From Leifsonia shinshuensis (GTDB lineage: Bacteria; Actinomycetota; Actinomycetes; Actinomycetales; Microbacteriaceae): a stretch of DNA of 64,000 nt. The notes under the pieces were generated by a model, which was not told the DNA's origin, did not search any database, and saw nothing but the letters and a program-made list of their open reading frames with translations. Of the stretch, positions 7,119 to 16,041 are shown one piece after another. The DNA is taken from contig NZ_CP043641.1 of assembly GCF_014217625.1 (NCBI RefSeq), forward strand, positions 248,001 through 312,000, read 5' to 3'. How positions within the stretch are numbered: the stretch's first letter is position 1; the number at the start of each line of letters is the position of its first letter. The position numbers were made by a program, and so were the translations under genes.

Positions 7119-8944
7119 TGCGCCAGCGAGATCCCCTGCGTGCTCGGGTTGCCGCTGTAGACGCCGTCGATCACGTCGGCGAAGTCGGCGAGGATCACGT
7201 TGCGCTTGATGCTGAGCTTCGGAGTGAGGTGGCCGCTGGCCTCCGTCAGCTCCGTGGCGAGGATGACGAACTTGCGGATGCTCTCGGCGCGGGAGACGCC
7301 CTGGTTGGCCGCGTCGATCGCGCGCTGGATCTCGGCGTTCACCGCCGGGTTCACCGACGCCTCGGCGAGGGTCATGTCCTTGTCCTCGCCGTTGTTCGCC
7401 AGCCAGGTCGGCAGCATCTCGGTGTCGAGGGTCACCAGTGCCGCGATGAAAGGCTTCTGGTCGCCGACCACGATCACCTGGCCGACCAGCGGGTTCGCTC
7501 GGATCGGGTCCTCCAGCACGGCGGGGGAGACGTTCTTGCCGCCCGCGGTGACGATGATCTCCTTCTTGCGGCCCGTGATGGTCAGGTAGCCGTCGTCATC
7601 GAACGAGCCGAGGTCGCCGGTGCGGAACCAGCCGTCGTCGAACGCCGCGGCGGTGGCCTCCGGGTTCTTCCAATACTCCTTGAAGACGTTGACGCCCCTG
7701 ACCTGGACTTCGCCGTCGGCGGCGAGCCGCAGGTCGACGCCGGGGAGGGCAGGGCCGACGGTGCCGATCTTGAACATGTCGGGACGGTTGACCGTCGCCG
7801 GCGCCGTGGTCTCGGTCAGGCCGTAGCCCTCCAGGATCTTGATGCCGAGGCTGTGGAAGAAGTGGCCGAGGTGCGCGCCGAGCGGCGCCGAGCCCGAGAC
7901 GGCGTACTTCACGCGGCCGCCCATCGCTGCGCGCAGCTTGGAGAACACCAGCCGGTCGTAGAGGGCGAACTTCAGCTTGAGCCCGAACGGCACCGAGCCG
8001 GCCTCGACGGCCTTCGAGTGCTCGACAGCCACCTCGGCGGCGGCGCGGAAGATCTTGCCGCGGCCGCCGGCCTCCGCCTTCTGCTCGGCCGAGTTGTAGA
8101 CCTTCTCGAACACGCGCGGCACCGCCAGCAGGAAGGTCGGCTTGAAGCTCGCCAGCGCCGGCAGCAGCTGCTTGGTGTCCGCCTGGTGGCCGACCTTCAC
8201 GCCGGCGGTGACGCACAGCGCGGCGATGAAGCGGGCGAAGACGTGGGCGGTCGTGATGAAGAGCAGCGTGGAGGCGCCGCCCGGCTGCATCACGACCTCC
8301 TTCAGCGCCTCGGCGGAGTTGCGAGACAGCTCGACGAAGTTGGAGTGCGTGAGCACGCAGCCCTTGGGGCGGCCGGTCGAGCCGGAGGTGTAGATCAGGG
8401 TGCCGATGTCCTCGCCGCGGGCCAGGTTCCTGCGGCGCTCGATCTCGGCGTCCGGCACGTCCACACCGGCGGCGACGAGCTTGTCGAGGTCGCCCAGGTG
8501 AAGCTGCCAGACGTCCTGGATGAGGGGGAGGTCGGCGTGCACCTCGTCGAACCGGGAGAACATCTCCGCGGTCTCCAGGATGACGGCCTTCGCGCCGGAG
8601 TCGGACATGTTCCACTGCACCTGCGCGGGCGACGACGTCTCGTAGATCGGCACGAGCACGGCCCCGGCGAACCAGGTGGCGAAGTCGATCAGCGTCCACT
8701 CGTAGCGGGTCTTGCACATCAGGCCGATCATGTCGCCCGGCTGGATGCCGGCGGCGACCAGGCCCTTGGCGAGCGCGACGACCTGGCGGTGGAACTCCGC
8801 GGCGGTCACATCCCGCCAGCCGTCTCCGTCCGGGATGCTGAACAGCGCGGCATCCGGAGTCGCTGCGACCCGCTGCACGAGCAGGTCCGTCGCGTTGGCC
8901 TCCGGGTCGGCGGGGACGACGGCGGGGGTTTCGAACTGGTTCAC
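7115..8944 (-). CDS. Long-chain acyl-CoA synthetase (AMP-forming), FadD15-like
   Basis: Activates long-chain fatty acids to acyl-CoA through an acyl-adenylate. It has 609 residues, the usual size for the FadD15/ACSL-type branch. The AMP-binding P-loop motif YTSGSTGRPKG lies near residues 185-197. GYGLTETTAP, TGDLGSFDDDGYL and GRKKEIIVTAGGKNV follow in the correct order, and the C-terminal AMP-binding lid is complete. The GTG start is preceded by GAGGGAGC on the coding strand. In M. tuberculosis fadD15 lies in the same neighbourhood as the acyltransferase, aroG and pknL homologues seen here, which supports the subfamily. It converges on the DUF559 gene with a 4-nt overlap. Confidence 0.93.
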   Translation of the reverse strand: MNQFETPAVVPADPEANATDLLVQRVAATPDAALFSIPDGDGWRDVTAAEFHRQVVALAKGLVAAGIQPGDMIGLMCKTRYEWTLIDFATWFAGAVLVPIYETSSPAQVQWNMSDSGAKAVILETAEMFSRFDEVHADLPLIQDVWQLHLGDLDKLVAAGVDVPDAEIERRRNLARGEDIGTLIYTSGSTGRPKGCVLTHSNFVELSRNSAEALKEVVMQPGGASTLLFITTAHVFARFIAALCVTAGVKVGHQADTKQLLPALASFKPTFLLAVPRVFEKVYNSAEQKAEAGGRGKIFRAAAEVAVEHSKAVEAGSVPFGLKLKFALYDRLVFSKLRAAMGGRVKYAVSGSAPLGAHLGHFFHSLGIKILEGYGLTETTAPATVNRPDMFKIGTVGPALPGVDLRLAADGEVQVRGVNVFKEYWKNPEATAAAFDDGWFRTGDLGSFDDDGYLTITGRKKEIIVTAGGKNVSPAVLEDPIRANPLVGQVIVVGDQKPFIAALVTLDTEMLPTWLANNGEDKDMTLAEASVNPAVNAEIQRAIDAANQGVSRAESIRKFVILATELTEASGHLTPKLSIKRNVILADFADVIDGVYSGNPSTQGISLAH

Positions 8945-9106
8945 GGTAGCTCCCTCGATACCGGGCGGGCGGGTAATCGGGCCGAATCGCTCCGGCTCGC
9001 AGTGGTTGATTACACTCTAGATGGTGCGGCAGGGAGTCTCCCGAGACGGCCCGGTCCGCGACCATCACCTCCACCCGACCCACGCCCACCCGGAAGGGGC
9101 CCGCCT

Positions 9107-10054
9107 GTGCACGCCATCGGAATCGACATCGGCGGGACCAAGATCGCGGGAGCCGTCGTCGACGAGCTCGGCGCGATCGTCCGCGAGGACCGGGTGCCGA
9201 CCGACGCGACGCGCCCCGAGGAGATCGAGAACGCCGTCGTCGCGATGATCGAGCGGCTGTCGGACGGGCCGGAGGAGATCGCGGGGGCGGGCGTCGCCGC
9301 CGCGGGCTTCATCGACGCGGCGCAGTCCACCGTGTACTACGCGCCGAACATCAACTGGCGGCACGAGCCGTTCCGGGAGAAGCTCGAGAAGCGCATCGAC
9401 CTCCCGGTGCTGATCGAGAACGACGCCAACGCGGCGGGCTGGGCGGAGTTCCGCTACGGCGCCGGCCGGCTGGTCAGCGACATGGTCATCCTCACCATCG
9501 GCACCGGCGTCGGCGGCGCGATCGTCAGCAACGACCGGCTGTTCCGCGGCGGCTTCGGCGCCGGGGCGGAGATCGGCCACATGCGCGTGGTCCCCGGCGG
9601 CCTGCCGTGCGGCTGCGGCGCGCACGGCTGCATCGAGCAGTACGGCTCCGGCCGGGCGCTGCAGCGGATGGCGAACGAGCTCGCCGACGCGGGCGGCATC
9701 GGGCAGTCGCTCGCCGACATCCGGATGCGGAAGGGCGAGCTGAGCGGCAGCGACATCTCCGGCCTCATCATGGCGGGCGACCCCGGCGCGCTCGCCGCCC
9801 TGCGCCAGCTCGGCGACTGGCTCGGCCAGGCCTGCGCGAGCCTCGGCGCCATCCTCGACCCGCAGCTGTTCGTGTTCGGCGGCGGCGTCGCCCAGGCGGG
9901 GGAGCTGCTGCTGGAGCCGATCCGTCAGGCGTACCTCGAGAACCTGCCGGCGCGCGGCTACCACCCGGAGCCGGAGTTCAAGATCGCGGAGCTGGTCAAT
10001 GACGCCGGAGTGGTCGGCGCGGCCGACCTGGCGCGCCTGCACGCAGCGCTCTGA
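9107..10054 (+). CDS. glk: ROK-family glucokinase
   Basis: Phosphorylates glucose to glucose-6-phosphate. The start is GTG 9107, with GGAAGGG at 9092-9098; the frame is open much further upstream but only as antisense to the acyl-CoA synthetase gene. The 315-residue protein opens with IGIDIGGTKIAG (phosphate-binding loop), has IENDANAAG with the catalytic Asp, TIGTGVGGAI, and the ROK zinc motif with Cys168, Cys170 and Cys175 (CGCGAHGCIE). No DNA-binding domain precedes it, so it is a kinase and not a ROK repressor. The loop is GGTKIAG, unlike polyphosphate glucokinases (GGSGIKG). It is divergent from the acyl-CoA synthetase gene across about 160 nt. Confidence 0.92.
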   Translation: MHAIGIDIGGTKIAGAVVDELGAIVREDRVPTDATRPEEIENAVVAMIERLSDGPEEIAGAGVAAAGFIDAAQSTVYYAPNINWRHEPFREKLEKRIDLPVLIENDANAAGWAEFRYGAGRLVSDMVILTIGTGVGGAIVSNDRLFRGGFGAGAEIGHMRVVPGGLPCGCGAHGCIEQYGSGRALQRMANELADAGGIGQSLADIRMRKGELSGSDISGLIMAGDPGALAALRQLGDWLGQACASLGAILDPQLFVFGGGVAQAGELLLEPIRQAYLENLPARGYHPEPEFKIAELVNDAGVVGAADLARLHAAL

Positions 10055-10113
10055 CACGTGCCGCCGCGGGAATGCGTCGTGAGCCGGTTCTCCCGGTGAG
10101 CGGAGCAGGGCAC

Positions 10114-10119
10114 TAGGCT
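10114..10119 (+). promoter_or_regulatory. Leaderless-type -10 element of plsC
   Basis: TAGGCT is followed by 8 nt and then ATG 10128; no Shine-Dalgarno sequence is present. Confidence 0.45.
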
Positions 10120-10127
10120 TTCGATCG

Positions 10128-10892
10128 ATGTTCTACTGGCTGATGAAGAACCTGATCGCGGGGCCGCTGCTCCGGGGAGTCTTCCGTCCCTGGGTCGTGG
10201 GGCTGGAGAACGTCCCGGCGAACGGCGCCGTCATCCTCGCCAGCAACCACCTGTCGTTCATCGACTCGATCTTCCTGCCGATCGTCGTCGACCGCCACGT
10301 CTCCTTCCTCGCCAAGAGCGACTACTTCACCCGGCGCGGCCTGAAGGGCTGGGCCACGCGCGCGTTCATGAACGCCACCGGCCAGCTCCCCATCGACCGC
10401 TCGGGAGGCAAAGCCTCCGAGGCGTCGCTCAACACCGGCCTGGCGGTCCTGGCGCGCGGCGAGATCCTCGGCATCTACCCGGAGGGCACCCGCAGCCCCG
10501 ACGGCAAGCTGTACCGCGGCCGCACCGGCGTCGCGCGCATGATCCTGGAGGCCGGCGTCCCCGTCGTCCCCGTCGCGATGATCGACACTGCGGAGATCAT
10601 GCCGATCGGCAAGCGGCTGCCGCGCATCGGCCGGATCGGCATCATCATCGGCGAACCGCTCGACTTCTCCCGCTTCGAGGGCATGGAGGGCGATCGCTTC
10701 ATCCTCCGCTCGGTCACCGACGAGATCATGTACGCGCTGCACGGGCTCGGCGCCCAGGAGTACGTGGACGTCTACGCCAGCACGGTCAAGGAGAAGCGCG
10801 CCGCCCTCGCCGCCGACCCGGCCTCCCCGCCGCCGGTCGCGGTCCCGTCACAATCCGCTCCCTCGGCTCCGGAGGCCCGTCCGGCGCGATAG
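10128..10892 (+). CDS. plsC: 1-acyl-sn-glycerol-3-phosphate acyltransferase family protein
   Basis: Membrane-associated acyltransferase of phospholipid synthesis, transferring an acyl group to lysophosphatidate. It has 254 residues. The catalytic motif is N40-H41-L-S-F-I-D46 (HX4D), and the glycerophosphate-binding motif is YPEGTRS at residues 117-123. The last 30 residues are Pro/Ala-rich and probably disordered. It lies between glk and class II aroG, as does the M. tuberculosis homologue Rv2182c near Rv2178c. The acceptor specificity (lysophosphatidate or a mannoside lipid) cannot be read from the sequence. Confidence 0.9.
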   Translation: MFYWLMKNLIAGPLLRGVFRPWVVGLENVPANGAVILASNHLSFIDSIFLPIVVDRHVSFLAKSDYFTRRGLKGWATRAFMNATGQLPIDRSGGKASEASLNTGLAVLARGEILGIYPEGTRSPDGKLYRGRTGVARMILEAGVPVVPVAMIDTAEIMPIGKRLPRIGRIGIIIGEPLDFSRFEGMEGDRFILRSVTDEIMYALHGLGAQEYVDVYASTVKEKRAALAADPASPPPVAVPSQSAPSAPEARPAR

Positions 10893-10895
10893 GCT
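10890..10895 (+). promoter_or_regulatory. Putative -10 element of aroG, overlapping the plsC stop codon
   Basis: TAGGCT includes the TAG stop of plsC and would give a leader of about 32 nt before GTG 10935. Confidence 0.35.
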
Positions 10896-10934
10896 CGGGT
10901 ATCCCAATACACCCGACCGAGCGGAAACAGAACA

Positions 10935-12305
10935 GTGCTGCAGACCACAGATCCCGTCGTGAAACCTGACGACTCCGTGATCGAGGGCCTGGACTATTGG
11001 CGCACGCTCCCGATCAAGCAGCAGCCGCAGTGGCCGGACCCGGAGGCCGCGGCCGCGGCGTCCGCGGAGATCGCGACCCTGCCGCCGCTGGTGTTCGCCG
11101 GCGAGGTGGACCAGCTCCGCACCCGGCTCGCCCGCGCGGCGGAGGGCAAGGCGTTCCTGCTCCAGGGCGGAGACTGCGCCGAGACGTTCGCGGGAGCGAC
11201 CGCGGACCAGATCCGTAACCGCGTCAAGACCGTGCTGCAGATGGCCGTCGTGCTGACCTACGGCGCCTCCGTCCCCGTCATCAAGATGGGCCGGATGGCC
11301 GGGCAGTTCGCCAAGCCCCGCTCCAGCGACACCGAGACCCGCGGCGGCGTGACGCTGCCGGCCTACCGCGGCGACATCGTCAACGGGTACGACTTCACCC
11401 CGGAGTCGCGCGCGGCCGACCCACGCCGGCTGATCCAGGGCTACCACACGGCCGCCTCCACGCTGAACCTCATCCGCGCTTTCACGCAGGGTGGCTTCGC
11501 CGACCTGCGCGAGGTGCACAGCTGGAACAGGGGCTTCGCCGCGAATCCCGCCAACCAGCGCTACGAGGGCCTCGCCCGCGAGATCGACCGCGCCATCAAG
11601 TTCATGGAGGCCGCCGGCGCGGACTTCGACGAGCTGACCCGCGTGGAGTTCTACAGCAGCCATGAGGCCCTGCTGATGGACTACGAGCGGCCGATGACCC
11701 GCATCGACTCGCGCACCGGAACGCCGTACAACACGTCGGCGCACTTCGTCTGGATCGGTGAGCGCACCCGCGACCTCGACGGCGCGCACGTCGACTTCCT
11801 GTCGCGCGTCCGCAACCCGATCGGCGTCAAGCTCGGCCCGACCACGACGGCCGACGACATGCGCCGCCTGATCGACACGCTCGACCCCGAGCGCGAGCCC
11901 GGCCGCCTGACCTTCATCACCCGGATGGGCGCCGGCAAGATCCGCGACGCCCTCCCGCCGCTGCTGGAGGCCGTCAAGCGCTCGGACGCCAATCCGCTCT
12001 GGGTCACCGACCCGATGCACGGCAACGGGCTGACCACGCCGAACGGCTACAAGACGCGCCGCTTCGACGACGTCGTGGACGAGGTCAAGGGCTTCTTCGA
12101 GGCGCACCGCGCCGCGGGGACGCACCCGGGCGGCATCCACGTGGAGCTCACCGGCGACGACGTCACCGAGTGCCTGGGCGGCTCGGAGCACATCGACGAG
12201 GAGACCCTCGCCACACGCTACGAGTCGCTGTGCGACCCGCGCCTCAACCACATGCAGTCGCTGGAGCTGGCCTTCCTGGTCTCCGAGGAGCTCAGCCGCG
12301 GCTGA
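10935..12305 (+). CDS. aroG: Class II 3-deoxy-7-phosphoheptulonate (DAHP) synthase
   Basis: First enzyme of the shikimate pathway: condenses phosphoenolpyruvate and erythrose-4-phosphate. The 456-residue length and the motifs (GLDYWRTLPIKQQPQWPD at the N-terminus, LQGGDCAETF, VKMGRMAGQFAKPRSS-type segment, DPMHGNG, GGIHVELTGDDVTEC) mark the plant/actinobacterial class II type, not the E. coli class I type. DPMHGNG and the Glu/Asp in HVELTGDDV fit the metal site. GTG 10935 has a GGAAA site about 9 nt upstream. It converges on the kinase gene, with a 26-bp perfect hairpin between them. Confidence 0.96.
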   Translation: MLQTTDPVVKPDDSVIEGLDYWRTLPIKQQPQWPDPEAAAAASAEIATLPPLVFAGEVDQLRTRLARAAEGKAFLLQGGDCAETFAGATADQIRNRVKTVLQMAVVLTYGASVPVIKMGRMAGQFAKPRSSDTETRGGVTLPAYRGDIVNGYDFTPESRAADPRRLIQGYHTAASTLNLIRAFTQGGFADLREVHSWNRGFAANPANQRYEGLAREIDRAIKFMEAAGADFDELTRVEFYSSHEALLMDYERPMTRIDSRTGTPYNTSAHFVWIGERTRDLDGAHVDFLSRVRNPIGVKLGPTTTADDMRRLIDTLDPEREPGRLTFITRMGAGKIRDALPPLLEAVKRSDANPLWVTDPMHGNGLTTPNGYKTRRFDDVVDEVKGFFEAHRAAGTHPGGIHVELTGDDVTECLGGSEHIDEETLATRYESLCDPRLNHMQSLELAFLVSEELSRG

Positions 12306-12327
12306 ATCTCCCGCGCCGGCGAACGCT

Positions 12328-12382
12328 GAAGGGCACGTAAACGCCCCTAAAACCACGTTTTAGGGGCGTTTACGTGCCCTTC
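12328..12382. terminator. Perfect 26-bp hairpin between convergent aroG and kinase genes
   Basis: Arms 12328-12353 and 12357-12382 pair without mismatch around a 3-nt CAC loop. The stem holds AAAAC/GTTTT next to the loop, so there is no T tract outside the stem. It is placed to stop transcription from both sides; the stem is much longer than a normal terminator. Confidence 0.7.
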
Positions 12383-12400
12383 GAGTAGGTGCGGTACCGC

Positions 12401-14302
12401 TCAGAAGCCGGCGAAGTTGACGGTGACCGTCGAGCCCTTGGGGGCCTGGGTGCCCGCGTCCGGCGAGATCTTCGAGACGACGAACGCGCCGGGCAGGAGG
12501 TCGGCCGCTGCGCTGTACTTGAGCTGGAAGCCCGCCGCCTGAAGCGCCGCCTTGGCCTTGTCCCAGGTCTGCCCGACCACGTCGGGCACCGGCACCGGCT
12601 GCGGCCCGCGGGAGGTCTCCAGCGCGACGGTGTCGCCCGGGCGCACCGGCTGGCTCTGCGGCTGCGCCGAGATGACGTCGTCCTTGTCGATCGTGTCGCT
12701 GTAGCTCTGCGGACCCGCCGTGGCGTGCAGGCCGACCTTCTCGAGCGCAGACGTCGCGGCCGAGACCGACTTGCCCGCGACGTCGGGGATGGGGCCGACG
12801 GAGACGACGAGGTTGACCGCAGCGGCCTGGAAGTAGCCGCCGCCTCCGGAGAGGTCGCTGCCGTCGGAGGCGCGCGCCGCCGAGATGACCGTGTTCGCAG
12901 GAACCTTGGCGTCGAACTGCTGTGCGACGTCGCCGACCTTCGCGCCCGCGCCCGTGATGGCGGACTTCGCCGCGTCGACGTTCTGCCCCGCGAGGGCCGG
13001 GATGGTGACCGGCTTCGGGCCCTGCGAGACACGGATCGTTACCGTGCTCCCGCGGTTGGCCGACGCGCCGGCCTTCGGGTCGGTGCTGGAGACCTGCCCG
13101 GAGGGGACCGTGATGCTGTACTCCTGCGCCTGGACCGTCTTGAAGCCCAGGTTCGTCAGCGTCGTGGAGGCCGCGGCGGGCGCCTGGGAGACGACGTTCG
13201 GCACCGTGACGAACGAGCCGGGCCCGGAGCCGAAGTACCAGCCCGTGCCCCCGGCGACCGCGGCGAGCACCAGGACGAGCGCGAACAGCCACCAGCCCTT
13301 GCCGCGCCGGCGCCCGGCGGCCCGGGTCAGGGTGTCCGTCGCGGTCGGCGTGCTCGACGCGACCTGCTGACGGATGGCGGGGTTGATGATCTGGGTGTCG
13401 CCGTCGGCGATGTCGAACGCGGGAGGCAGCACCATCGTGGGCTGCATGACCGCGTCGCCGCGGATCGACTTCTCGGCCTCGATCAGCCGGTCGAGCATCT
13501 CGCGGGCGTCGGAGGGCCGGCGGTCCGGGTCCTTCTCGGTCGCCCACAGCACGAGCTCGTCCAGCTCCGGCGGGACGGCCGGGTTGGCGCTGCTGGGAGC
13601 GGGGACGGGATCGTTCGCGTGCTGGTAGGCGATCTGCATCGGCTGCTCGCCGTGGAACGGCTGCGTGCCCGTCAGCATCTCGTACATCATGATGCCGAGC
13701 GCGTAGATGTCGCTGCGCGCGTCGGCCACGCCGCGGGTGACGAGCTCGGGGGAGAGGTAGGCGATCGTGCCGAGGAGGGCCTGGCCGGTCGCCGTGTTCG
13801 CGCTGGCGGCGCGGGCGAGGCCGAAGTCGCCGATCTTGATCCGGCCGTCGTCGGCCAGGAGGACGTTCTCGGGCTTCAGGTCGCGGTGCACGATGCCGGC
13901 CTTGTGCGCGGCCGCGAGACCGCTCAGCACGGCCTCCATGATGTCGATGGTCTGCTCGGGCGTCAGCTTGCCGTAGTCCTTGAGCAGGTCGCGCAGCGTG
14001 ATGCCGGGCAGGTACTCCATGACCAGGTAGGCCATGTCGGAGTCCTGGCCCTGGTCGAAGACGTTGACCACGTTGGGGTGGGCGAGCCGGGCGGCCGAGC
14101 GGGCCTCCTGCACGAAGCGGCTCTTGAACGTGTTGTCGTCGGCCAGGTGGCCGTGCATGACCTTGATCGCGACACGCCGTTCGAGGCGCAGATCGGTGGC
14201 GAGGTACACCGTCGCCATGCCGCCCCGGGCGATCCGCGAGCGCACCTGATAGCGGCCGTCGATGAGACGTCCGATCATCGGGTCGGTTTGGCTCGTGGTC
14301 AC
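12401..14302 (-). CDS. pknL: Serine/threonine protein kinase with four PASTA domains (PknL-like)
   Basis: Membrane receptor kinase of 633 residues. The cytoplasmic kinase domain has the glycine loop ARGGMATVY, catalytic Lys47, HRDLKPEN with Asp141, and DFG at 159-161. A transmembrane helix (WWLFALVLVLAAVAGGTGWY) lies near residues 335-355. Four extracellular PASTA repeats follow (starting near VTVPNVVSQ, VTIPALAGQ, IPDVAGKS, VPVPDVVGQ), a class that binds muropeptides or lipid II. The Rv2175c-like gene nearby encodes a known PknL substrate family, so the symbol rests on synteny; mycobacterial PknL lacks PASTA domains. The GTG start stands 6 nt after a TAGACT hexamer on the coding strand. Confidence 0.93.
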   Translation of the reverse strand: MTTSQTDPMIGRLIDGRYQVRSRIARGGMATVYLATDLRLERRVAIKVMHGHLADDNTFKSRFVQEARSAARLAHPNVVNVFDQGQDSDMAYLVMEYLPGITLRDLLKDYGKLTPEQTIDIMEAVLSGLAAAHKAGIVHRDLKPENVLLADDGRIKIGDFGLARAASANTATGQALLGTIAYLSPELVTRGVADARSDIYALGIMMYEMLTGTQPFHGEQPMQIAYQHANDPVPAPSSANPAVPPELDELVLWATEKDPDRRPSDAREMLDRLIEAEKSIRGDAVMQPTMVLPPAFDIADGDTQIINPAIRQQVASSTPTATDTLTRAAGRRRGKGWWLFALVLVLAAVAGGTGWYFGSGPGSFVTVPNVVSQAPAAASTTLTNLGFKTVQAQEYSITVPSGQVSSTDPKAGASANRGSTVTIRVSQGPKPVTIPALAGQNVDAAKSAITGAGAKVGDVAQQFDAKVPANTVISAARASDGSDLSGGGGYFQAAAVNLVVSVGPIPDVAGKSVSAATSALEKVGLHATAGPQSYSDTIDKDDVISAQPQSQPVRPGDTVALETSRGPQPVPVPDVVGQTWDKAKAALQAAGFQLKYSAAADLLPGAFVVSKISPDAGTQAPKGSTVTVNFAGF

Positions 14303-14308
14303 GGATCG

Positions 14309-14314
14309 AGTCTA
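14309..14314 (-). promoter_or_regulatory. Leaderless-type -10 element of the PASTA kinase gene
   Basis: On the minus strand TAGACT is followed by 6 nt and the GTG start, with no Shine-Dalgarno sequence. Confidence 0.5.
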
Positions 14315-14384
14315 GGGAACGGGGCGGCCCGGAAACCTGCAAAACACCGGTGTGCGCCGGGGCTGTGATCCGGCTGTGACCTTC

Positions 14385-14399
14385 GGGGCGTCGCGCCCC
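14385..14399 (-). terminator. Short hairpin after the LysM gene
   Basis: GGGGCG and CGCCCC (6 bp, 3-nt loop) lie directly after the stop codon of the leftward LysM gene. It is a weak terminator candidate. Confidence 0.35.
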
Positions 14400-15527
14400 T
14401 CAGCCGAGCTGCGCCAGCCACGCGCGCGCCGAGGTCTCCCACTTGGCGTAGGCGGTCGGGAAGGCCGAGATCTGCACGGCCTGAGCGGCCTGCGTGACGG
14501 ACATCGAGGTCCAGCCGGGGATGTCGAGAAGGCCGCGGGTGCGGCCCTTGTTGGGGTTGTTCGCGCCGCCGTAGAAGGCGAGCGTCGCGCGGGTCGGGTC
14601 GAGCACCTGGTCGGGCGTGCCCCAGCCGGTGCTCGGGCGCTGCTGGAACAGGCCCAGGGAGTCGCGGTCGCCGTAGCGGACGTTCTTCAGGCCGGACTCC
14701 TGGGCCGCCGCGGCGAGGGCGATGACGATGCCCTGGGCGGGGACGCCCTCCTGATGGCCGATCCGGATGATCAGCTGCGCGTTGGCGCGCATCTCGTCGG
14801 TGAGCGGAACGACCTGGCCCGGCTGGATGACCGGGGTCGGCGCCGGCGCCGGCGCGGTGACGACCGTGGCGGGCGCCGCGATCGGGGTGTTCACCGCCGC
14901 TGTGGTCATGCCGGGGATGGCGAGTTTCTGGCCGGGGTAGATGATGCTGGCGCCGCTCAGGCCGTTGGCGCTGAGGACGGCGGACGTGCGGAGGCCGAAC
15001 TTGGCCGCGATGCCGCTGACGGTGTCGCCGCGCGCGACGGTGTACGACGTCCCGGAGGGGGCGTGGGCCGCCGCCGGGGCCGGTGCGGGCGCGGGCGGAG
15101 CTGGCGCCGGCGCCGCCGCCGGCTTGGCCGCGCCGCTCAGCGCGAGCACCTGACCGGGGAAGATCAGGCTCTTCCAGCTCAGGCCGTTGAGCGCGAGCAC
15201 GGCGGCCGTGGACATGCCGAAGCGTGCGGCGATGCCCGAGACGGTGTCCCCGGTCTGGACTCTGTAGCTGGTAGGTGCGGCCGCGATCTCGACCTGGGCG
15301 GGCGCTGTCGCGGAGGCCTCAGGGGCAGCGGCGCTGCGGATGGTGTTCCGTGCTCCGCCCGCATCCCGATTCGCTGTGACGTCTCGGTTCTCCGGGGCCC
15401 GGTCGCGCACCTCGCCGGTCGCGGCCTGCGCGGGGGTGAGCAGGTTGAGCGTCACCGCGATCGAACCGGCGATCGCGATCGGCACCGTGCCCAGCATCCG
15501 CCGGTTCGTGCTCTCGCTCAGAGACAT
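14400..15527 (-). CDS. Secreted protein with two LysM domains and a lysozyme/transglycosylase-like C-terminal domain
   Basis: Exported wall-binding protein of 375 residues. Start ATG 15527 is chosen because GAGGGGG lies 6 nt upstream and a signal peptide follows (hydrophobic LGTVPIAIAGSIAVTLNLL, cut after AQA near residue 35). Two LysM repeats (near residues 85-130 and 158-202, each with GDTVSGIAA and a PGQ ending) are joined by Pro/Ala linkers. The C-terminal part, from about residue 240, contains AAAAQESGLKNVRYGDRDSLGLFQQRPS; Glu in AQESGL is the candidate catalytic residue. Similar actinobacterial proteins are annotated as muralytic, but activity is inferred. It is divergent from the Rv2175c-like gene across 152 nt of comparatively AT-rich sequence that must hold both promoters. 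Confidence 0.87.
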   Translation of the reverse strand: MSLSESTNRRMLGTVPIAIAGSIAVTLNLLTPAQAATGEVRDRAPENRDVTANRDAGGARNTIRSAAAPEASATAPAQVEIAAAPTSYRVQTGDTVSGIAARFGMSTAAVLALNGLSWKSLIFPGQVLALSGAAKPAAAPAPAPPAPAPAPAAAHAPSGTSYTVARGDTVSGIAAKFGLRTSAVLSANGLSGASIIYPGQKLAIPGMTTAAVNTPIAAPATVVTAPAPAPTPVIQPGQVVPLTDEMRANAQLIIRIGHQEGVPAQGIVIALAAAAQESGLKNVRYGDRDSLGLFQQRPSTGWGTPDQVLDPTRATLAFYGGANNPNKGRTRGLLDIPGWTSMSVTQAAQAVQISAFPTAYAKWETSARAWLAQLG

Positions 15528-15679
15528 GGTCGACCCCCTCATGAGTGACAAAACCGTTGTCCACGCTGACACACTGTGAGTAAGGAGTCAACCAATGTGG
15601 CTGCTGTGACAACAGTTAACACAACCGTAACATTCGCTGGATCATGTGATCGCCCGCCGGACGTGGCACGCTTGTCTCT

Positions 15680-16021
15680 GTGAACGAGCAGGTCCAGGCC
15701 ACCGAGTGGCTCACCATCCCCGACCTCGTGGAGCAGCTGGGACTCGGCGTCAGCCGTGTCCGCCGCCTCATCGAGGACCGTCATCTCGCGGCGAAGCGCA
15801 TCGACGGCGTCCTCAAGGTCCCCGCCGTGTTCCTGCGCGACGGGGAGCCGCTCGGCGAGCTGCACGGCACGCTCATCGTGCTGGCCGACAACGGCTTCGA
15901 CGATGACGAGGCGGTGGACTGGCTGCTCGCCGACGAGGAGAGCCTCGGCACGGCTCCCATCGAGGCGCTGCGCGCCGGCCGCAAGGCCGAGGTGCGCCGC
16001 GTCGCCCAAGCGCTGGCCTGA
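15680..16021 (+). CDS. Rv2175c-family DNA-binding protein
   Basis: Small protein of 113 residues. An N-terminal helix-turn-helix (WLTIPDLVEQLGLGVSRVRRL, residues 9-29) is followed by a C-terminal region with DDDEAVDWLL, a layout matching M. tuberculosis Rv2175c. That protein is a DNA-binding substrate of PknL whose N-terminal tail is phosphorylated. Here the PASTA kinase gene is two genes away. The N-terminal tail has one threonine (residue 8) that could be phosphorylated, which is speculative. The GTG start at 15680 has no clear ribosome-binding site. Confidence 0.85.
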   Translation: MNEQVQATEWLTIPDLVEQLGLGVSRVRRLIEDRHLAAKRIDGVLKVPAVFLRDGEPLGELHGTLIVLADNGFDDDEAVDWLLADEESLGTAPIEALRAGRKAEVRRVAQALA

Positions 16022-16041
16022 GCCCGGCGCCGCTCAGGCGG

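Noticed and set aside
7106..9106. A long in-frame extension before glucokinase
   Set aside because: It is antisense to the acyl-CoA synthetase gene; the ROK motif begins right after GTG 9107, which has its own ribosome-binding site.
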